Source: Phyllobacterium pellucidum
GTDB taxonomy: Bacteria > Pseudomonadota > Alphaproteobacteria > Rhizobiales > Rhizobiaceae
Assembly: GCF_013327855.1 (NCBI RefSeq)
Contig: NZ_JABUMX010000003.1
Coordinates: forward strand, 434,001-498,000
DNA: 64,000 nucleotides
Direction: 5' to 3'
Position 1 is the first letter of the stretch, and each line of letters opens with the position of its first letter. Below the pieces are notes generated by a model. It had not been told where the DNA came from and did no database searches. It saw only the letters and a list, made by a program, of their open reading frames with translations. The translations under genes and the position numbers were made by a program. Below, piece by piece: positions 11,230-20,466 of the stretch.

Positions 11230-11832
11230 TTATTGATTTGCTTTGAGCGCCGCCTCAATGGCCGGCATGAGTTCGTCGCGGATCGACGTCTCGCTGAGCG
11301 GTCCGACATGCTTAAAGGCGACGTTCCCGTCGCGACCAATCAGGAAGGTTTCGGGAACGCCATAAACACCCCATTCGATCGCGGCGCGTCCGCTGTCATC
11401 CGCACCGACCACGGCATATGGGTTGCCAAGCTCACGAAGAAAGCCCAGCGCATTCTCGGTCTTGTCCTTGTAGTTGAGGCCGGCAAGCTGAAACCGCTTG
11501 TCCTCACCCAATTTCATGAGCAGCGGATGTTCCATTCGGCACGGCACACACCAGGAACCAAAGACATTGAGCAGGGTCACCTGGCCCTTGAAGGTTGCCG
11601 GATCTAGACCGCCGACCGGCTGTCCGTTCCGGGCCAATCCCGAGATTGCCGGCAGCGATAACGCCGGCGCAGGCTTACCGATCAGCGCGGAAGGGATGAC
11701 CGATTCATCGCGCCCAGATGCGAGCTGAAAAGCAAAGATCGCGGCAAGGCCGATGAAGATGATCAGTGGCAGGAATACGAAAAACGAGTTGCGTTTGGCC
11801 CGCGGCGGCTGAAGTCCTTCCTGCTGGCTCAA
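11230..11832 (-). CDS. ccmG: Thiol:disulfide interchange protein CcmG/DsbE
   Basis: Membrane-anchored periplasmic thioredoxin that keeps apocytochrome c (or CcmH) reduced for haem attachment. The product is 200 aa, with one N-terminal membrane segment at residues 17-37 and a thioredoxin fold with WCVPC (Cys95, Cys98) and a cis-Pro in YGVPETFLIG. The start is TTG at 11832-11830, preceded by GGGGAAGGG and overlapping the ccmD stop. A continuous reading upstream to 12051 has no start that fits the family, so TTG is preferred. Last gene of the ccmABCDG set; ccmEFHI are not nearby. Confidence 0.93.
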   Translation of the reverse strand: MSQQEGLQPPRAKRNSFFVFLPLIIFIGLAAIFAFQLASGRDESVIPSALIGKPAPALSLPAISGLARNGQPVGGLDPATFKGQVTLLNVFGSWCVPCRMEHPLLMKLGEDKRFQLAGLNYKDKTENALGFLRELGNPYAVVGADDSGRAAIEWGVYGVPETFLIGRDGNVAFKHVGPLSETSIRDELMPAIEAALKANQ

Positions 11833-11999
11833 GGCTGCGCACCCTTCCCCTCGGAGCGACGACGCACGCCCCGCGACTCCAGTTGACGCAGTGCCCGGTT
11901 TTGCAGGCGTTGGTCGATGAAGACCCACCCGATCAATCCGGCGAGCGCAATAAATGATACGCCATAGGCGGCTATGACAAACCCCGCGTGGCTGCTCAT
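11829..11999 (-). CDS. ccmD: Haem exporter subunit CcmD
   Basis: Small membrane protein of 56 aa that helps CcmABC pass haem to CcmE. Translation starts MSSHAGFVIAAYG, the CcmD signature, then has one membrane segment (VSFIALAGLIGWVFI) and a basic tail (RLQNRALRQLESRGVRRR). The ATG overlaps the ccmC stop and the stop overlaps the ccmG TTG, so three genes are coupled. Its size makes it easy to miss, but position, sequence and overlaps agree well. Confidence 0.92.
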   Translation of the reverse strand: MSSHAGFVIAAYGVSFIALAGLIGWVFIDQRLQNRALRQLESRGVRRRSEGKGAQP

Positions 12000-12763
12000 T
12001 GCACCGGCCCCCGGTCGGCATTGCGGGCCGCGACACGGCGCATGGCGACAACCCGGCGACGCCAGATTTCGTTGCGCATCGCCATCAGGTGCAGGGTGAA
12101 AAATAGGAGCGTGAATCCGATGGCCATGACGAGCAGCGGCCGCAGCAGCGAACCGTCAATAGTTGAACCGCCCATGCGAAAAACCGATGCCGGTTGATGC
12201 AGCGTATTCCACCAATCGACGGAAAACTTGATGATCGGAATGTTGATGAAACCGACAAGCGTCAGGATTGCCGTCGCCCTTGCAGATTTCGCCGGATCAT
12301 CCATGGCGCGGGTGAGCGCGATGATGCCGAGATACATGAGGAACAGCACGAAGACCGAGGTCAGCCGCGCATCCCACACCCACCATGTGCCCCACATGGG
12401 TTTGCCCCAAAGCGAGCCGGTGATAAGCGCAAGAGCCGTGAAGACTGCGCCGATGGGCGCCGCGGCCTTTGCGGAAACGTCGGCGAGCGGGTGACGCCAG
12501 ACCAGCGTGCCAAGCGCAGCAATGGTCATGATCGTATAGCACATCATCGAAAGCCAGGCGAAAGGCACGTGGATGAACATGATCTTGACCGTCGCGCCCT
12601 GCTGGTAATCGTCCGGCGCCTGCATCGACATCCACAGCCCGCCCGCCAGAACGATCAGCGTCAGCCCGGCAAGCCATGGCAGGATCACCCCGGCAAAGCT
12701 CATGAACCGCGTGGGGTTTGCCCAGTCGATCCAGCGTCCGGTCTTTGAAACAGTCTCACTCAT
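11996..12763 (-). CDS. ccmC: Haem exporter permease CcmC
   Basis: Six-span haem-handling protein that attaches haem to CcmE in the periplasm. The 255-aa product has the tryptophan-rich motif GKPMWGTWWVWDARLTS and flanking His residues (HVPFAW, and one in the NTLHQPAS loop), as expected. The C-terminal tail is basic. It starts 47 bases after ccmB and overlaps ccmD by four bases. Confidence 0.96.
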   Translation of the reverse strand: MSETVSKTGRWIDWANPTRFMSFAGVILPWLAGLTLIVLAGGLWMSMQAPDDYQQGATVKIMFIHVPFAWLSMMCYTIMTIAALGTLVWRHPLADVSAKAAAPIGAVFTALALITGSLWGKPMWGTWWVWDARLTSVFVLFLMYLGIIALTRAMDDPAKSARATAILTLVGFINIPIIKFSVDWWNTLHQPASVFRMGGSTIDGSLLRPLLVMAIGFTLLFFTLHLMAMRNEIWRRRVVAMRRVAARNADRGPVQ

Positions 12764-12810
12764 GCTCGTTTCTTAGCTTTCCGGTGCCCGTTGCGCAATT
12801 CACCTCCCTG

Positions 12811-13476
12811 TCAGTCCGCCGACGATTTCAGCGCCGCTGCAGCCGCAAGTGGTCCCAGCACTGCAAAAAACAGAGTAATCGCAGCGAGAATAAGGAAGGG
12901 TGCCAGAAACGGCGCGGGATCTTCAACTGCGCCATAGGACGCAGAGACGCCGAAGATGAGGACCGGCACAGTCAGCGGCAGGACTATGACGGATACGAGG
13001 AGCCCGCCCCGGGGCAAGGACACGGCGACGGCAGCGCCGACGGCGCCGATCAGGGTAATCGCCGGCGTTCCGACAAGCAGCGTTGCCGTGGTCGCACCAA
13101 TTGCGGCAGGTTCCATGTTCATGAAGAGGCCAAGCAGCGGCGAGGCGACCACCAGTGGCAGCACGCTGACCGTCCAGTGCGCGAGGCATTTGACCAGCAC
13201 CGTCAGCGTCAAGAGGTGCCGTTCGGAGGCCATGATCAGGAGGTCGAGCGAGCCGTCGTCGCGGTCTGCCTGGAACAGCCGGTCGAGACCGAGCAAGGTG
13301 GCGAGCAGAGCCCCTATCCACAACATAGCCGCACCTATGCGTGCAAGCAGTTTGAGATCGGGGCCAACGCCGAACGGAACGACAGCAATCACGGCAAGAA
13401 AAAATAGAACGCCGATGAGGATACCGGCTCCCGATCGTAGCCCAAGCCGTACTTCCCGAACAAAGAGCGCTCCCAT
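12811..13476 (-). CDS. ccmB: Haem exporter permease CcmB
   Basis: Membrane subunit of the CcmAB ATP-dependent complex that releases holo-CcmE. The 221-aa product has about six hydrophobic spans. It starts with LFVREVRLGLRSGAG, typical of the family, and contains DRDDGSLDLLIMA and LLGLFMNMEPAA. Its start codon touches the ccmA stop, indicating coupling. Confidence 0.95.
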   Translation of the reverse strand: MGALFVREVRLGLRSGAGILIGVLFFLAVIAVVPFGVGPDLKLLARIGAAMLWIGALLATLLGLDRLFQADRDDGSLDLLIMASERHLLTLTVLVKCLAHWTVSVLPLVVASPLLGLFMNMEPAAIGATTATLLVGTPAITLIGAVGAAVAVSLPRGGLLVSVIVLPLTVPVLIFGVSASYGAVEDPAPFLAPFLILAAITLFFAVLGPLAAAAALKSSAD

Positions 13477-14084
13477 CAGGCGGACGCTCCCAGCCTGAGT
13501 TCACCCGCGACCTCGAGGCCAAGCGGAAGATGTGTCGCCGCGATCACGATACCGCCATTTCCAAGGTGCTCCTGCATCAGACCGGCAAATTGCAGCTCCG
13601 ACGCCTTGTCCAATCCTGCAGTGGGCTCATCGAGCAGCCACAGCGGACGGTCGCTGACGAGAAGCCGGGCAATGCTGGCGCGGCGCTTCTGGCCTGTCGA
13701 AAGATAGCCGAAGGGAAGATGCGCGATGTCGCCAAGGCCGACCTTGTCGAGCGCGGCAATGACGGAGCGTTTTCCCGCTCCATTGAACGCGCGCCAGAAC
13801 TCCAGGTTTTCTTCGATGCTGAGCACTGGTTTCATGGCGTTGAGATGCCCAAGGTAGTGGGCAAGCTGCGCCACCTCGTCCGAGTTTTCCGAACCCTCGA
13901 CCACGCGCAGCGAGCCAGCGGAGCGGGCAAGCAGCCCGGCGATGATTCGCAGGAGCGTCGATTTCCCCGCGCCGTTCGGACCCGTCACCAACAGCGCCTC
14001 TCCGGCCGCCACCGTGAAGTCCAGATCGGAAAACAGCGTCTCCCCGCCGCGCTCTCCAGCCAGTTTTTCGGCGACTAACCGCAT
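13476..14084 (-). CDS. ccmA: Haem exporter ATP-binding subunit CcmA
   Basis: ABC ATPase of cytochrome c maturation. The sequence has Walker A (GPNGAGKSTLL), a Q-loop region, the signature YLSTGQKRRASIARL, Walker B (LWLLDEPTAGLD) and an H-loop His (ATHLPLG). The ATG at 14084 (202 aa) is preferred because a purine-rich GAGCGGG stretch precedes it and the ABC fold begins right after it; an in-frame ATG at 14126 would add 14 residues. First gene of the ccmABCDG operon, divergent from acnA. Confidence 0.94.
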   Translation of the reverse strand: MRLVAEKLAGERGGETLFSDLDFTVAAGEALLVTGPNGAGKSTLLRIIAGLLARSAGSLRVVEGSENSDEVAQLAHYLGHLNAMKPVLSIEENLEFWRAFNGAGKRSVIAALDKVGLGDIAHLPFGYLSTGQKRRASIARLLVSDRPLWLLDEPTAGLDKASELQFAGLMQEHLGNGGIVIAATHLPLGLEVAGELRLGASA

Positions 14085-14161
14085 GTTTTGCCCGCTCTCG
14101 TCTATCCCCAATCGCCGCGTGATCATTTCGACGCAGCATGCATTTTTGCCAAATGTCGGTC

Positions 14162-14190
14162 TGGCACAGATCGGCGAAAAACTCTATATA
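14162..14190 (+). promoter_or_regulatory. Candidate promoter of acnA
   Basis: TGGCAC at 14162-14167 and TATATA at 14185-14190 are 17 bases apart. The -10 box is followed by GGC, as in the dapF and tRNA-Gly promoters of this window. It would give a 5' leader of about 175-180 bases before the acnA ATG. Confidence 0.45.
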
Positions 14191-14374
14191 GGCCTCAACC
14201 ATGCCAGCGGTCGGTGTGGAAACAATTTTTGGCCGATCTCGGATACGGACACCCGTTGGGGAAACTGTGTCGGGACGGACAGCGGAAATGACTGCACCCG
14301 CACCTTAGCGCGTCCTTGAAACGCGGCAAAGGCGTTCGTCCCGGGTTAGGCCGCAGCATAAGGACGAACGAAGA

Positions 14375-17062
14375 ATGTCTCAAATCGACAGTTTCAAATC
14401 CCGTAAGACCCTCACCGTCGGGGGCAAGGAATATGTCTATTACAGCCTGGTGGAAGCGGAAAAGAATGGTCTGGAAGGCATCTCCCGACTGCCGTTTTCC
14501 ATGAAGGTTCTTCTCGAAAACCTGCTTCGCTTCGAAGACAACCGCTCGGTTTTCAAGAAGGACATCGAGAACATTGCCAAGTGGCTCGTCGACCGCGGCA
14601 GCGCTGGCGCTGAAATCGCCTATCGGCCCGCGCGCGTGCTGATGCAGGACTTCACCGGCGTTCCAGCCGTCGTGGACCTCGCCGCCATGCGCGACGCCAT
14701 GGTCAATCTCGGCGGCGATCCCGAGAAGATCAATCCGCTCGTCCCGGTGGACCTCGTCATCGACCACTCTGTCATCGTCGATGAATTCGGCAACCCGCAG
14801 GCGTTCAAGCGCAATGTCGATCTCGAGTATGAGCGCAATGGCGAGCGTTACCGCTTCTTGAAGTGGGGCCAGCAGGCGTTCAAGAATTTTCGGGTTGTCC
14901 CGCCCGGTACCGGCATCTGCCATCAGGTCAATCTAGAATATCTGGCGCAGGGTGTCTGGACGAAGGAAGAGGATGGCGTCACCGTCGCCTATCCCGATAC
15001 CTGCGTCGGCACCGATTCGCACACGACGATGGTCAACGGCCTTGGCGTGCTCGGCTGGGGCGTTGGCGGCATCGAGGCTGAGGCATCCATGCTCGGCCAA
15101 CCCGTCTCCATGCTCCTTCCGGAGGTTATCGGCTTCCGCCTGACCGGCAAGGTCAAGGAGGGCGTCACCGCCACCGACCTCGTTCTCACCGTCGTCCAGA
15201 TGCTGCGCAAGAAGGGTGTCGTCGGCAAATTCGTCGAGTTCTTCGGACCAGGTCTCGAAAGCATGACGCTGGCCGACCGGGCGACGATCGGCAATATGGG
15301 TCCGGAATACGGCGCGACCTGCGGCTTTTTCCCGATCGATGGTGAAACCATCAATTACATGCACATGTCGGGCCGCGATGAAGACCGCCTTGCCCTGGTT
15401 GAAGCCTATTCGAAGGCGCAGGGCATGTGGCGCGAGAGCGATTCGCCGGATCCGGTCTTCACCGACACACTTGAACTCGATCTCGGCACTGTCGTGCCCT
15501 CCATGGCGGGACCGAAGCGTCCTGAAGGCCGCATTGCGCTGGAAGGCATCGCTTCCGGCTTCCACGAGTCCCTCCAGAAAGAATACAAGAAGACGACGCA
15601 GCTCGACGCCCGTTACGCCGTTGAAGGCGAGGACTACGATCTCGGCCATGGCGACGTCGCCATCGCCGCGATTACCTCTTGCACCAACACCTCGAATCCG
15701 AGCGTCCTCATCGCCGCAGGGCTCCTTGCCCGCAACGCGGCCGCCAAGGGCCTGAGGTCGAAGCCCTGGGTCAAGACATCGCTTGCCCCCGGATCGCAGG
15801 TGGTTGCCGCCTATCTCGAGAACGCCGGACTGCAGAAGGAACTCGACAAGCTTGGCTTCAACCTTGTTGGCTTTGGCTGCACGACCTGCATCGGCAATTC
15901 CGGCCCGCTGCCGGCGCCGATCTCCAAGACGATCAACGACAAGGGCCTGATCGCGGCCGCCGTACTTTCGGGCAACCGCAACTTCGAAGGCCGTGTCTCC
16001 CCGGACGTTCAGGCGAACTACCTCGCCTCGCCGCCGCTCGTTGTCGCCTATGCGCTCGCCGGTACGGTGACGAAGGATCTCACCACCGAGCCGCTCGGCG
16101 AAGATCAGAACGGCAACCCGGTCTTCCTCAAGGACATCTGGCCGTCATCGCATGAGATCCAGGAGTTCATCGTAAAGAACGTTACCCGCGCACTGTTTGC
16201 ATCGAAATATGCCGACGTCTTCAAGGGTGACGAGAACTGGCAGGCTGTGCAGGCGCCTGCCGGCCAGACCTACGCGTGGGACGACCAGTCGACCTATGTG
16301 CAAAACCCGCCCTACTTCGTCGGCATGGGCAAGACGCCCGGCAAGGTCAACGATATCAAGGGTGCACGCATCCTTGGTCTCTTCGGTGACAAGATCACCA
16401 CCGACCATATTTCGCCGGCCGGTTCGATCAAGGCGGCTTCGCCTGCCGGGAAGTACCTCACCGATCACGGCGTCGCCCCGCTCGACTTCAACCAGTACGG
16501 CACGCGTCGAGGCAATCATGAGGTCATGATGCGCGGCACCTTCGCCAATATCCGCATCCGCAACCACATGCTTGGTGAGAACGGCCGCGAAGGCGGCTAC
16601 ACGATCCATTATCCTTCCAAGGAGGAAATGCCGATCTACGATGCTGCCATGCAGTATCGTGCGGAGAATGTGCCGCTGGTGATCTTCGCCGGCGTCGAGT
16701 ACGGCAATGGTTCGTCGCGTGACTGGGCGGCCAAGGGCACCAGCCTTCTCGGCGTCCGCGCCGTTATCGCTCAGTCGTTCGAGCGCATCCACCGTTCGAA
16801 TCTCGTCGGCATGGGAATCGTGCCATTCGTTCTCGAAGACGGCACGAGCTGGCAGTCGCTCGGCCTCAAGGGCGACGAAATCGTCTCGATCGACGGGCTT
16901 GCCACGATCCAGCCGCGCCAGAAGACATTCGCCACGGTCACCTATGCCGATGGCAGTGTCAAACAGGTGCCGCTCATCTGCCGCATCGATACGATCGACG
17001 AGCTTGAATATCTGAAGAATGGCGGCATCCTGCAGTACGTGCTGCGCGATCTCGCCGCCTGA
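14375..17062 (+). CDS. acnA: Aconitate hydratase AcnA
   Basis: Isomerises citrate and isocitrate in the TCA cycle. The 895-aa product is full length for the AcnA/IRP1 type. The [4Fe-4S] ligands are Cys436 ([10 protein letters not shown]) and Cys502 and Cys505 ([11 protein letters not shown]). Other family blocks are [21 protein letters not shown], split here across two motifs at residues about 210-235, and [11 protein letters not shown] near the C-terminus. Transcribed alone, with a promoter candidate upstream and a strong terminator at 17088. AcnA of this type can bind RNA when its cluster is lost; whether it does so here is unknown. Confidence 0.97.
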   Translation: MSQIDSFKSRKTLTVGGKEYVYYSLVEAEKNGLEGISRLPFSMKVLLENLLRFEDNRSVFKKDIENIAKWLVDRGSAGAEIAYRPARVLMQDFTGVPAVVDLAAMRDAMVNLGGDPEKINPLVPVDLVIDHSVIVDEFGNPQAFKRNVDLEYERNGERYRFLKWGQQAFKNFRVVPPGTGICHQVNLEYLAQGVWTKEEDGVTVAYPDTCVGTDSHTTMVNGLGVLGWGVGGIEAEASMLGQPVSMLLPEVIGFRLTGKVKEGVTATDLVLTVVQMLRKKGVVGKFVEFFGPGLESMTLADRATIGNMGPEYGATCGFFPIDGETINYMHMSGRDEDRLALVEAYSKAQGMWRESDSPDPVFTDTLELDLGTVVPSMAGPKRPEGRIALEGIASGFHESLQKEYKKTTQLDARYAVEGEDYDLGHGDVAIAAITSCTNTSNPSVLIAAGLLARNAAAKGLRSKPWVKTSLAPGSQVVAAYLENAGLQKELDKLGFNLVGFGCTTCIGNSGPLPAPISKTINDKGLIAAAVLSGNRNFEGRVSPDVQANYLASPPLVVAYALAGTVTKDLTTEPLGEDQNGNPVFLKDIWPSSHEIQEFIVKNVTRALFASKYADVFKGDENWQAVQAPAGQTYAWDDQSTYVQNPPYFVGMGKTPGKVNDIKGARILGLFGDKITTDHISPAGSIKAASPAGKYLTDHGVAPLDFNQYGTRRGNHEVMMRGTFANIRIRNHMLGENGREGGYTIHYPSKEEMPIYDAAMQYRAENVPLVIFAGVEYGNGSSRDWAAKGTSLLGVRAVIAQSFERIHRSNLVGMGIVPFVLEDGTSWQSLGLKGDEIVSIDGLATIQPRQKTFATVTYADGSVKQVPLICRIDTIDELEYLKNGGILQYVLRDLAA

Positions 17063-17087
17063 CGCTCCAGCGACATGAGTATTGAAT

Positions 17088-17114
17088 GGCCGCCGAGTGA
17101 TCGGCGGCCCTTTT
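17088..17114 (+). terminator. Intrinsic terminator of acnA
   Basis: A perfect 9-bp stem, GGCCGCCGA (17088-17096) with TCGGCGGCC (17101-17109), has a GTGA loop and is followed by C then four T. It lies 25 bases after the acnA stop. Confidence 0.85.
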
Positions 17115-17249
17115 GAACGAATGTGAGCCAAAACGTGATCGAATTCACCTCAAAGTGACTTCCCCTTGAAAAGGGCGGCTCCTATCAATCTTCTCGCAAT
17201 CCTTTTATCCGACAACAATCCCACTCGAATTGGGAAGAGAATCTAACCC

Positions 17250-18023
17250 GTGTATCTGCGCAAACTTTCCAGACGCTTGCTGATCGGCGCACCGCTCATT
17301 GCTGCGGCCGCCTATGTGCTTCCGGTCTGCGCTGATGATGTTGGCAAGAAACCCGAGGGCGTTGTCGAACTCTATACGTCGCAGGGTTGCGGATCCTGCC
17401 CTCCCGCGGACGCGGTACTCAAGGAACTCGTCGCCGAAGGCAAGGTCGTCGCACTCGCCTTCCACGTGGACTATTGGGATTATCGCGGCTGGATCGACAC
17501 GCTCGCCCTGCCTGAAAACACCGAACGCCAGAATGCTTATCGCGTCGCACTGGGCCTCAACGGCGTCTATACGCCCCAGGTGATTATCAACGGCCGTGTC
17601 CACGTCAACGGACAGGATGGACAGAAGATTCGCCGCCGCATCGCCGAGATGCGCGATACCGTTTCGGGCCTTACCATTCCCGTCAATATTGCCAAGGCAA
17701 CGCCCGACCGCCTCGTCATCGACATCGGCCAAGGACCGGTGCCGGCAAAACCTGTTCGCGTCCTCCTCGCCTATTTCAATCGCGAGTCCATCGTGGCCAT
17801 TCCGGATGGCGAAAACATCGGGCGCAAAGTCAGCTATGCCAACAGCGTGCGTGCGATGGAAACCGTCGGCATGTGGGACGGCAAGGCCCAGAAGATTGAA
17901 ATACCGATCAGCGAAATTGCCAGCAAGAAGTCGACCGGATGTGCCGTGCTTCTGCAGGAAATGCTTGGCGAGGGCCAGCCAGGACCAATTATCGGCGCGT
18001 CGATCATGGCCGCCAAACAGTAG
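17250..18023 (+). CDS. DUF1223 thioredoxin-like exported protein
   Basis: A 257-aa protein with a GTG start preceded by GGGAAGAGA. The N-terminus has basic residues and a hydrophobic stretch ending near PVCADD, so it is probably exported by Sec or Tat. The DUF1223 core begins VVELYTSQGCGSCPPAD; the CGSCPPAD motif is the family hallmark and resembles a thioredoxin-type active site. FHVDYWDYRGWID and YTPQVIINGR follow in order. The function is not established; a redox role is inferred from the fold. A single-gene unit between acnA and the structured region at 18040. Confidence 0.88.
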   Translation: MYLRKLSRRLLIGAPLIAAAAYVLPVCADDVGKKPEGVVELYTSQGCGSCPPADAVLKELVAEGKVVALAFHVDYWDYRGWIDTLALPENTERQNAYRVALGLNGVYTPQVIINGRVHVNGQDGQKIRRRIAEMRDTVSGLTIPVNIAKATPDRLVIDIGQGPVPAKPVRVLLAYFNRESIVAIPDGENIGRKVSYANSVRAMETVGMWDGKAQKIEIPISEIASKKSTGCAVLLQEMLGEGQPGPIIGASIMAAKQ

Positions 18024-18039
18024 CCAAAGACGCTCTCAA

Positions 18040-18069
18040 AACAAAAACAGGCCGGATAAATCCGGCCTG
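18040..18069 (-). terminator. Strong intrinsic terminator reading leftward
   Basis: A perfect 9-bp stem, CAGGCCGGA (18048-18056) with TCCGGCCTG (18061-18069), has a TAAA loop. Only the minus strand has a T-run after the hairpin (five T, then G and four T). On the plus strand the hairpin is followed by GAGATATT, so it is not an ordinary terminator for the DUF1223 gene. No annotated minus-strand gene leads into it. Confidence 0.7.
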
Positions 18070-18180
18070 AGATATTGGGGCATGTTGCCATTCAGGGAGA
18101 CTGATGGTTCGGCCCAAACAACCCGTTGGGCGGGGGGCTTGGGGTATCGGACTGTCAAGACCGAACCGTCTCAGACAACA
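18040..18180 (-). ncRNA. Candidate small structured RNA
   Basis: In a 388-base gene-less region, three nested complementary blocks enclose one another: 18083-18087 with 18176-18180, 18097-18101 with 18168-18172, and 18106-18112 with 18161-18167. An inner hairpin pairs 18113-18117 with 18126-18130. The minus-strand transcript would end in the intrinsic terminator at 18040-18069. I cannot match it to a known family; 6S and SRP RNA were considered, but I see none of their conserved motifs. The promoter was not located, so the 5' end is uncertain. Confidence 0.35.
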
Positions 18181-18411
18181 TGCGAGGGATGTTGGGTGCG
18201 GAATCGGGCGGCAATGCGAACAGAAAATGGCGAGAATGTGTCCAATAATCACCATTGGAGACAGTGCGTATTTCTTCGTGACATCATAGCAAAACCGGTT
18301 CCTAACCCTCGTCGTCGCCTTTCGGAAATCATTCCGGACTTGTAAATCGGCGCAGAAAAGGTCACCCTGATGTCATCCAGGTGTCACACGGCATACAAAG
18401 GCGGATGATTG
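18181..18411. other. Rest of the intergenic region before the DUF2794 gene
   Basis: No gene was recognised. A 6-bp hairpin (CAACAT with ATGTTG) lies at about 18176-18195 and a CCAAT/ATTGG hairpin near 18242-18258. The DUF2794 promoter must lie in the right part, but I could not define its boxes. Confidence 0.35.
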
Positions 18412-18783
18412 ATGGACAGCAATGCAGGTGGCGACGAAGCGCAACAGCAGGCAACTTTAATCCCCCTCACACGCAGTAGCGAGTTGCCCGTTACCTTCAA
18501 CCGGCGTGAACTGGATCAGATCCTTCGAATCTACGGTTTCATGGTTTCCGCTGGCGAATGGCGGGACTACGCCATTGACCACTTGATGGATCGGGCGGTG
18601 TTTTCCATCTTTCGCAGGGCCAGCGAGGTTCCGATGTTTCGGGTGGTAAAGAACCCGAAACTTGCGCGCAAGCAGGGCGCCTACAGCGTTATCGCGGCGA
18701 GCGGTCTTATTCTCAAGCGCGGCCACGACCTCGACCGCGTCTTGAAGGTGTTCGACAAGGGTTTGAGCCTCGTGCGTGGCTGA
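18412..18783 (+). CDS. DUF2794 family protein
   Basis: Conserved alphaproteobacterial protein of 123 aa with no established function. It has the family core FNRRELDQILRIYGFMV, then GEWRDYAIDHLMDRAVFSIF and EVPMFRVVKNPKLARKQG. It is probably cytoplasmic, with no signal peptide or membrane span. The ATG at 18412 has AAAGGCGG seven bases upstream; a TTG at 18409 is in frame and would add one residue. It ends five bases before the convergent GNAT gene. Confidence 0.85.
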   Translation: MDSNAGGDEAQQQATLIPLTRSSELPVTFNRRELDQILRIYGFMVSAGEWRDYAIDHLMDRAVFSIFRRASEVPMFRVVKNPKLARKQGAYSVIAASGLILKRGHDLDRVLKVFDKGLSLVRG

Positions 18784-18788
18784 CGCGT

Positions 18789-19346
18789 TTAAGCGTCTTC
18801 GCTTCGCAAGGGCGGCTTGCCGGGAAGCGTATGCGCCCCGCCATTCATCTCCAGCTGCATCAGCACAGTATCGAGCCAGCGTCCGTGCTTGAAGCCGGAG
18901 GCCCTGATTGTGCCGGAATATGCGAACCCTGCGCGGGTATGGAGCCTAACGGAAGCGGAATCCTCGTGGCCATCCCCGATGACGGCGATAAACTGCCGGA
19001 AACCAAGGGAGGTACAGTCCTTGATCAACTGGCTGAGCAGTTGCTTGCCCAAGCCCTTTCCCTTAGCGTCGGGCGCGATATAGATCGAATCCTCCACCGA
19101 CCACCAATAGGCCGGACGCGTGCGGAAATAGCTTGCATAGGCGTAGCCAATCACGGCCCCGTCCAGTTCGGCGACGATATAGGGAAAGCCGTCCGTGGTG
19201 ATTGCGTGGAACCGCTTCGTCATTTCCGCCTGGTCCGGCGGGTCGATCTCATAGGTAGCCGTGCCGTGGAGGACGGCATCGCGGTAAATTTCGGTGATGC
19301 TCGCGAGGTCGGCTGGCTGCGCCGGGCGGATATGAATCTCTGACAT
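18789..19346 (-). CDS. GNAT acetyltransferase, phosphinothricin acetyltransferase-like
   Basis: An N-acetyltransferase of 185 aa. The N-terminal block IRPAQPADLASITEIYRDAV and TYEIDPPD are typical of the Pat/YncA branch. The acetyl-CoA loop is in PDAKGKGLGKQLL, and the C-terminal RLHTRAGF and HGRWLDTVLMQ motifs also fit. Members acetylate phosphinothricin, methionine sulfoximine or related amino acids; the true substrate cannot be told from sequence. It is separated from the upstream minus-strand Bax gene by an intrinsic terminator, so it has its own promoter. Confidence 0.85.
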   Translation of the reverse strand: MSEIHIRPAQPADLASITEIYRDAVLHGTATYEIDPPDQAEMTKRFHAITTDGFPYIVAELDGAVIGYAYASYFRTRPAYWWSVEDSIYIAPDAKGKGLGKQLLSQLIKDCTSLGFRQFIAVIGDGHEDSASVRLHTRAGFAYSGTIRASGFKHGRWLDTVLMQLEMNGGAHTLPGKPPLRSEDA

Positions 19347-19447
19347 TGGCTTTCACAGGGATAAAATGATCGTGCCCGTTTCATGCACGTCTTTGCCGGC
19401 AATTTAAAGTGGGAACCCGTCACTCTGGCGAGGAATTACACTCAACG

Positions 19448-19478
19448 AAAAAGGGCAGCGTTTCCGCTGCCCTTTTTG
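19448..19478. terminator. Bidirectional intrinsic terminator
   Basis: GGGCAGCG (19453-19460) pairs perfectly with CGCTGCCC (19465-19472) around a four-base loop. Five A precede and five T follow, so both strands have a U-run. It lies 21 bases beyond the Bax-inhibitor stop and ends that minus-strand transcript. Confidence 0.88.
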
Positions 19479-19498
19479 TTATTTTCCATGCTCGAAGC

Positions 19499-20275
19499 CT
19501 AGTTGCGGTTACCCAGGAACTGCAGCAGGAACATGAACATGTTGATGAAGTCGAGGTAGAGCCGCAGGGCGCCCATGATTGCCTTGCGGCCATAGGTGTC
19601 CGAAGCGTCGCCTTCGTAATACATTTCCTTGATCTGCTGCGTGTCATAGGCAGTCAGGCCTGCAAAGACCAGGACGCCGATTGCCGAGATTGCGAACTGC
19701 AAAGCGCTCGATGCAAGGAAGATGTTGACCAGCGACGCAAGGATGATGCCGATCAGACCCATGAACAGGAACGAGCCCATCGCGGACAGATCACGCTTCG
19801 TGGTGTAGCCATAAAGCGAAAGTGCACCGAACGATGCGGCGGTGATAAAGAAGGTCTGCACGATGCTTCCCGAGGTATAAATCAGGAAGATCGAGGACAG
19901 CGAGAGACCGACAAGTCCAGCATAAACCCAGAATGTGGTCTGCGCGGCAGATACGCTCATCCGCTCAATGCGGAAACTCAAGAAGAACACTGCGGCAAGC
20001 GGCGCGAGCATGACAACCCAACGCAGCGGCGAGCCGTAGAGGGCAACACCGAGATTGGTCAGCATCTTGCCGTTCGGCAACTGTGCGGCGGCGAGAGATG
20101 GGTCATTGGTTGTCGCGAAATAAACGGTGGCGAGCGCAGCGAGACCGGTCACTGCGAGACCGATGCCCATTAGATTGTAGACCTTCAGCATGTAGCTGCG
20201 CAGACCCTGATCGATCCCCGCGTCCACACGCATTCCGGCCGATGTGCGGGCCTGGATATTGCGATAGTCAGCCAT
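19499..20275 (-). CDS. Bax inhibitor-1/YccA family membrane protein
   Basis: A seven-span membrane protein of 258 aa from the BI-1 family; relatives include E. coli YccA, an FtsH modulator, and the calcium-leak channel YetJ. The start ATG at 20275 follows GAGGA at good spacing. The sequence begins MADYRNIQARTSAGMRVDAG, then has alternating hydrophobic spans, and the conserved C-terminal region FAGLTAYDTQQIKEMY and GALRLYLDFINMFMFLLQF. The in-frame extension to 20383 lacks family similarity. Single-gene unit with its own terminator. Confidence 0.93.
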   Translation of the reverse strand: MADYRNIQARTSAGMRVDAGIDQGLRSYMLKVYNLMGIGLAVTGLAALATVYFATTNDPSLAAAQLPNGKMLTNLGVALYGSPLRWVVMLAPLAAVFFLSFRIERMSVSAAQTTFWVYAGLVGLSLSSIFLIYTSGSIVQTFFITAASFGALSLYGYTTKRDLSAMGSFLFMGLIGIILASLVNIFLASSALQFAISAIGVLVFAGLTAYDTQQIKEMYYEGDASDTYGRKAIMGALRLYLDFINMFMFLLQFLGNRN

Positions 20276-20466
20276 GGTTTTCCTCATTTGCTTCGTCCCG
20301 TCGGGTGTCGGGTTATTCCCCAGGCGCCGCTGGCGGGACCCCAGCATGCCTTGCGACGAATTATGGGGATTCCTCGGGTCCATAACAAGACCTCAACTAC
20401 TCAAGATTGCGTGTTAGCGCGCCAAATTATGAGTAAATTGGTAAAAATCGCACTCGTTTAACGATT

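Noticed and set aside
18040..18180. 6S RNA or SRP RNA identity for the structured element
   Set aside because: I see no SRP GNAR/tetraloop motifs and no convincing 6S central bubble; left as an unassigned candidate.
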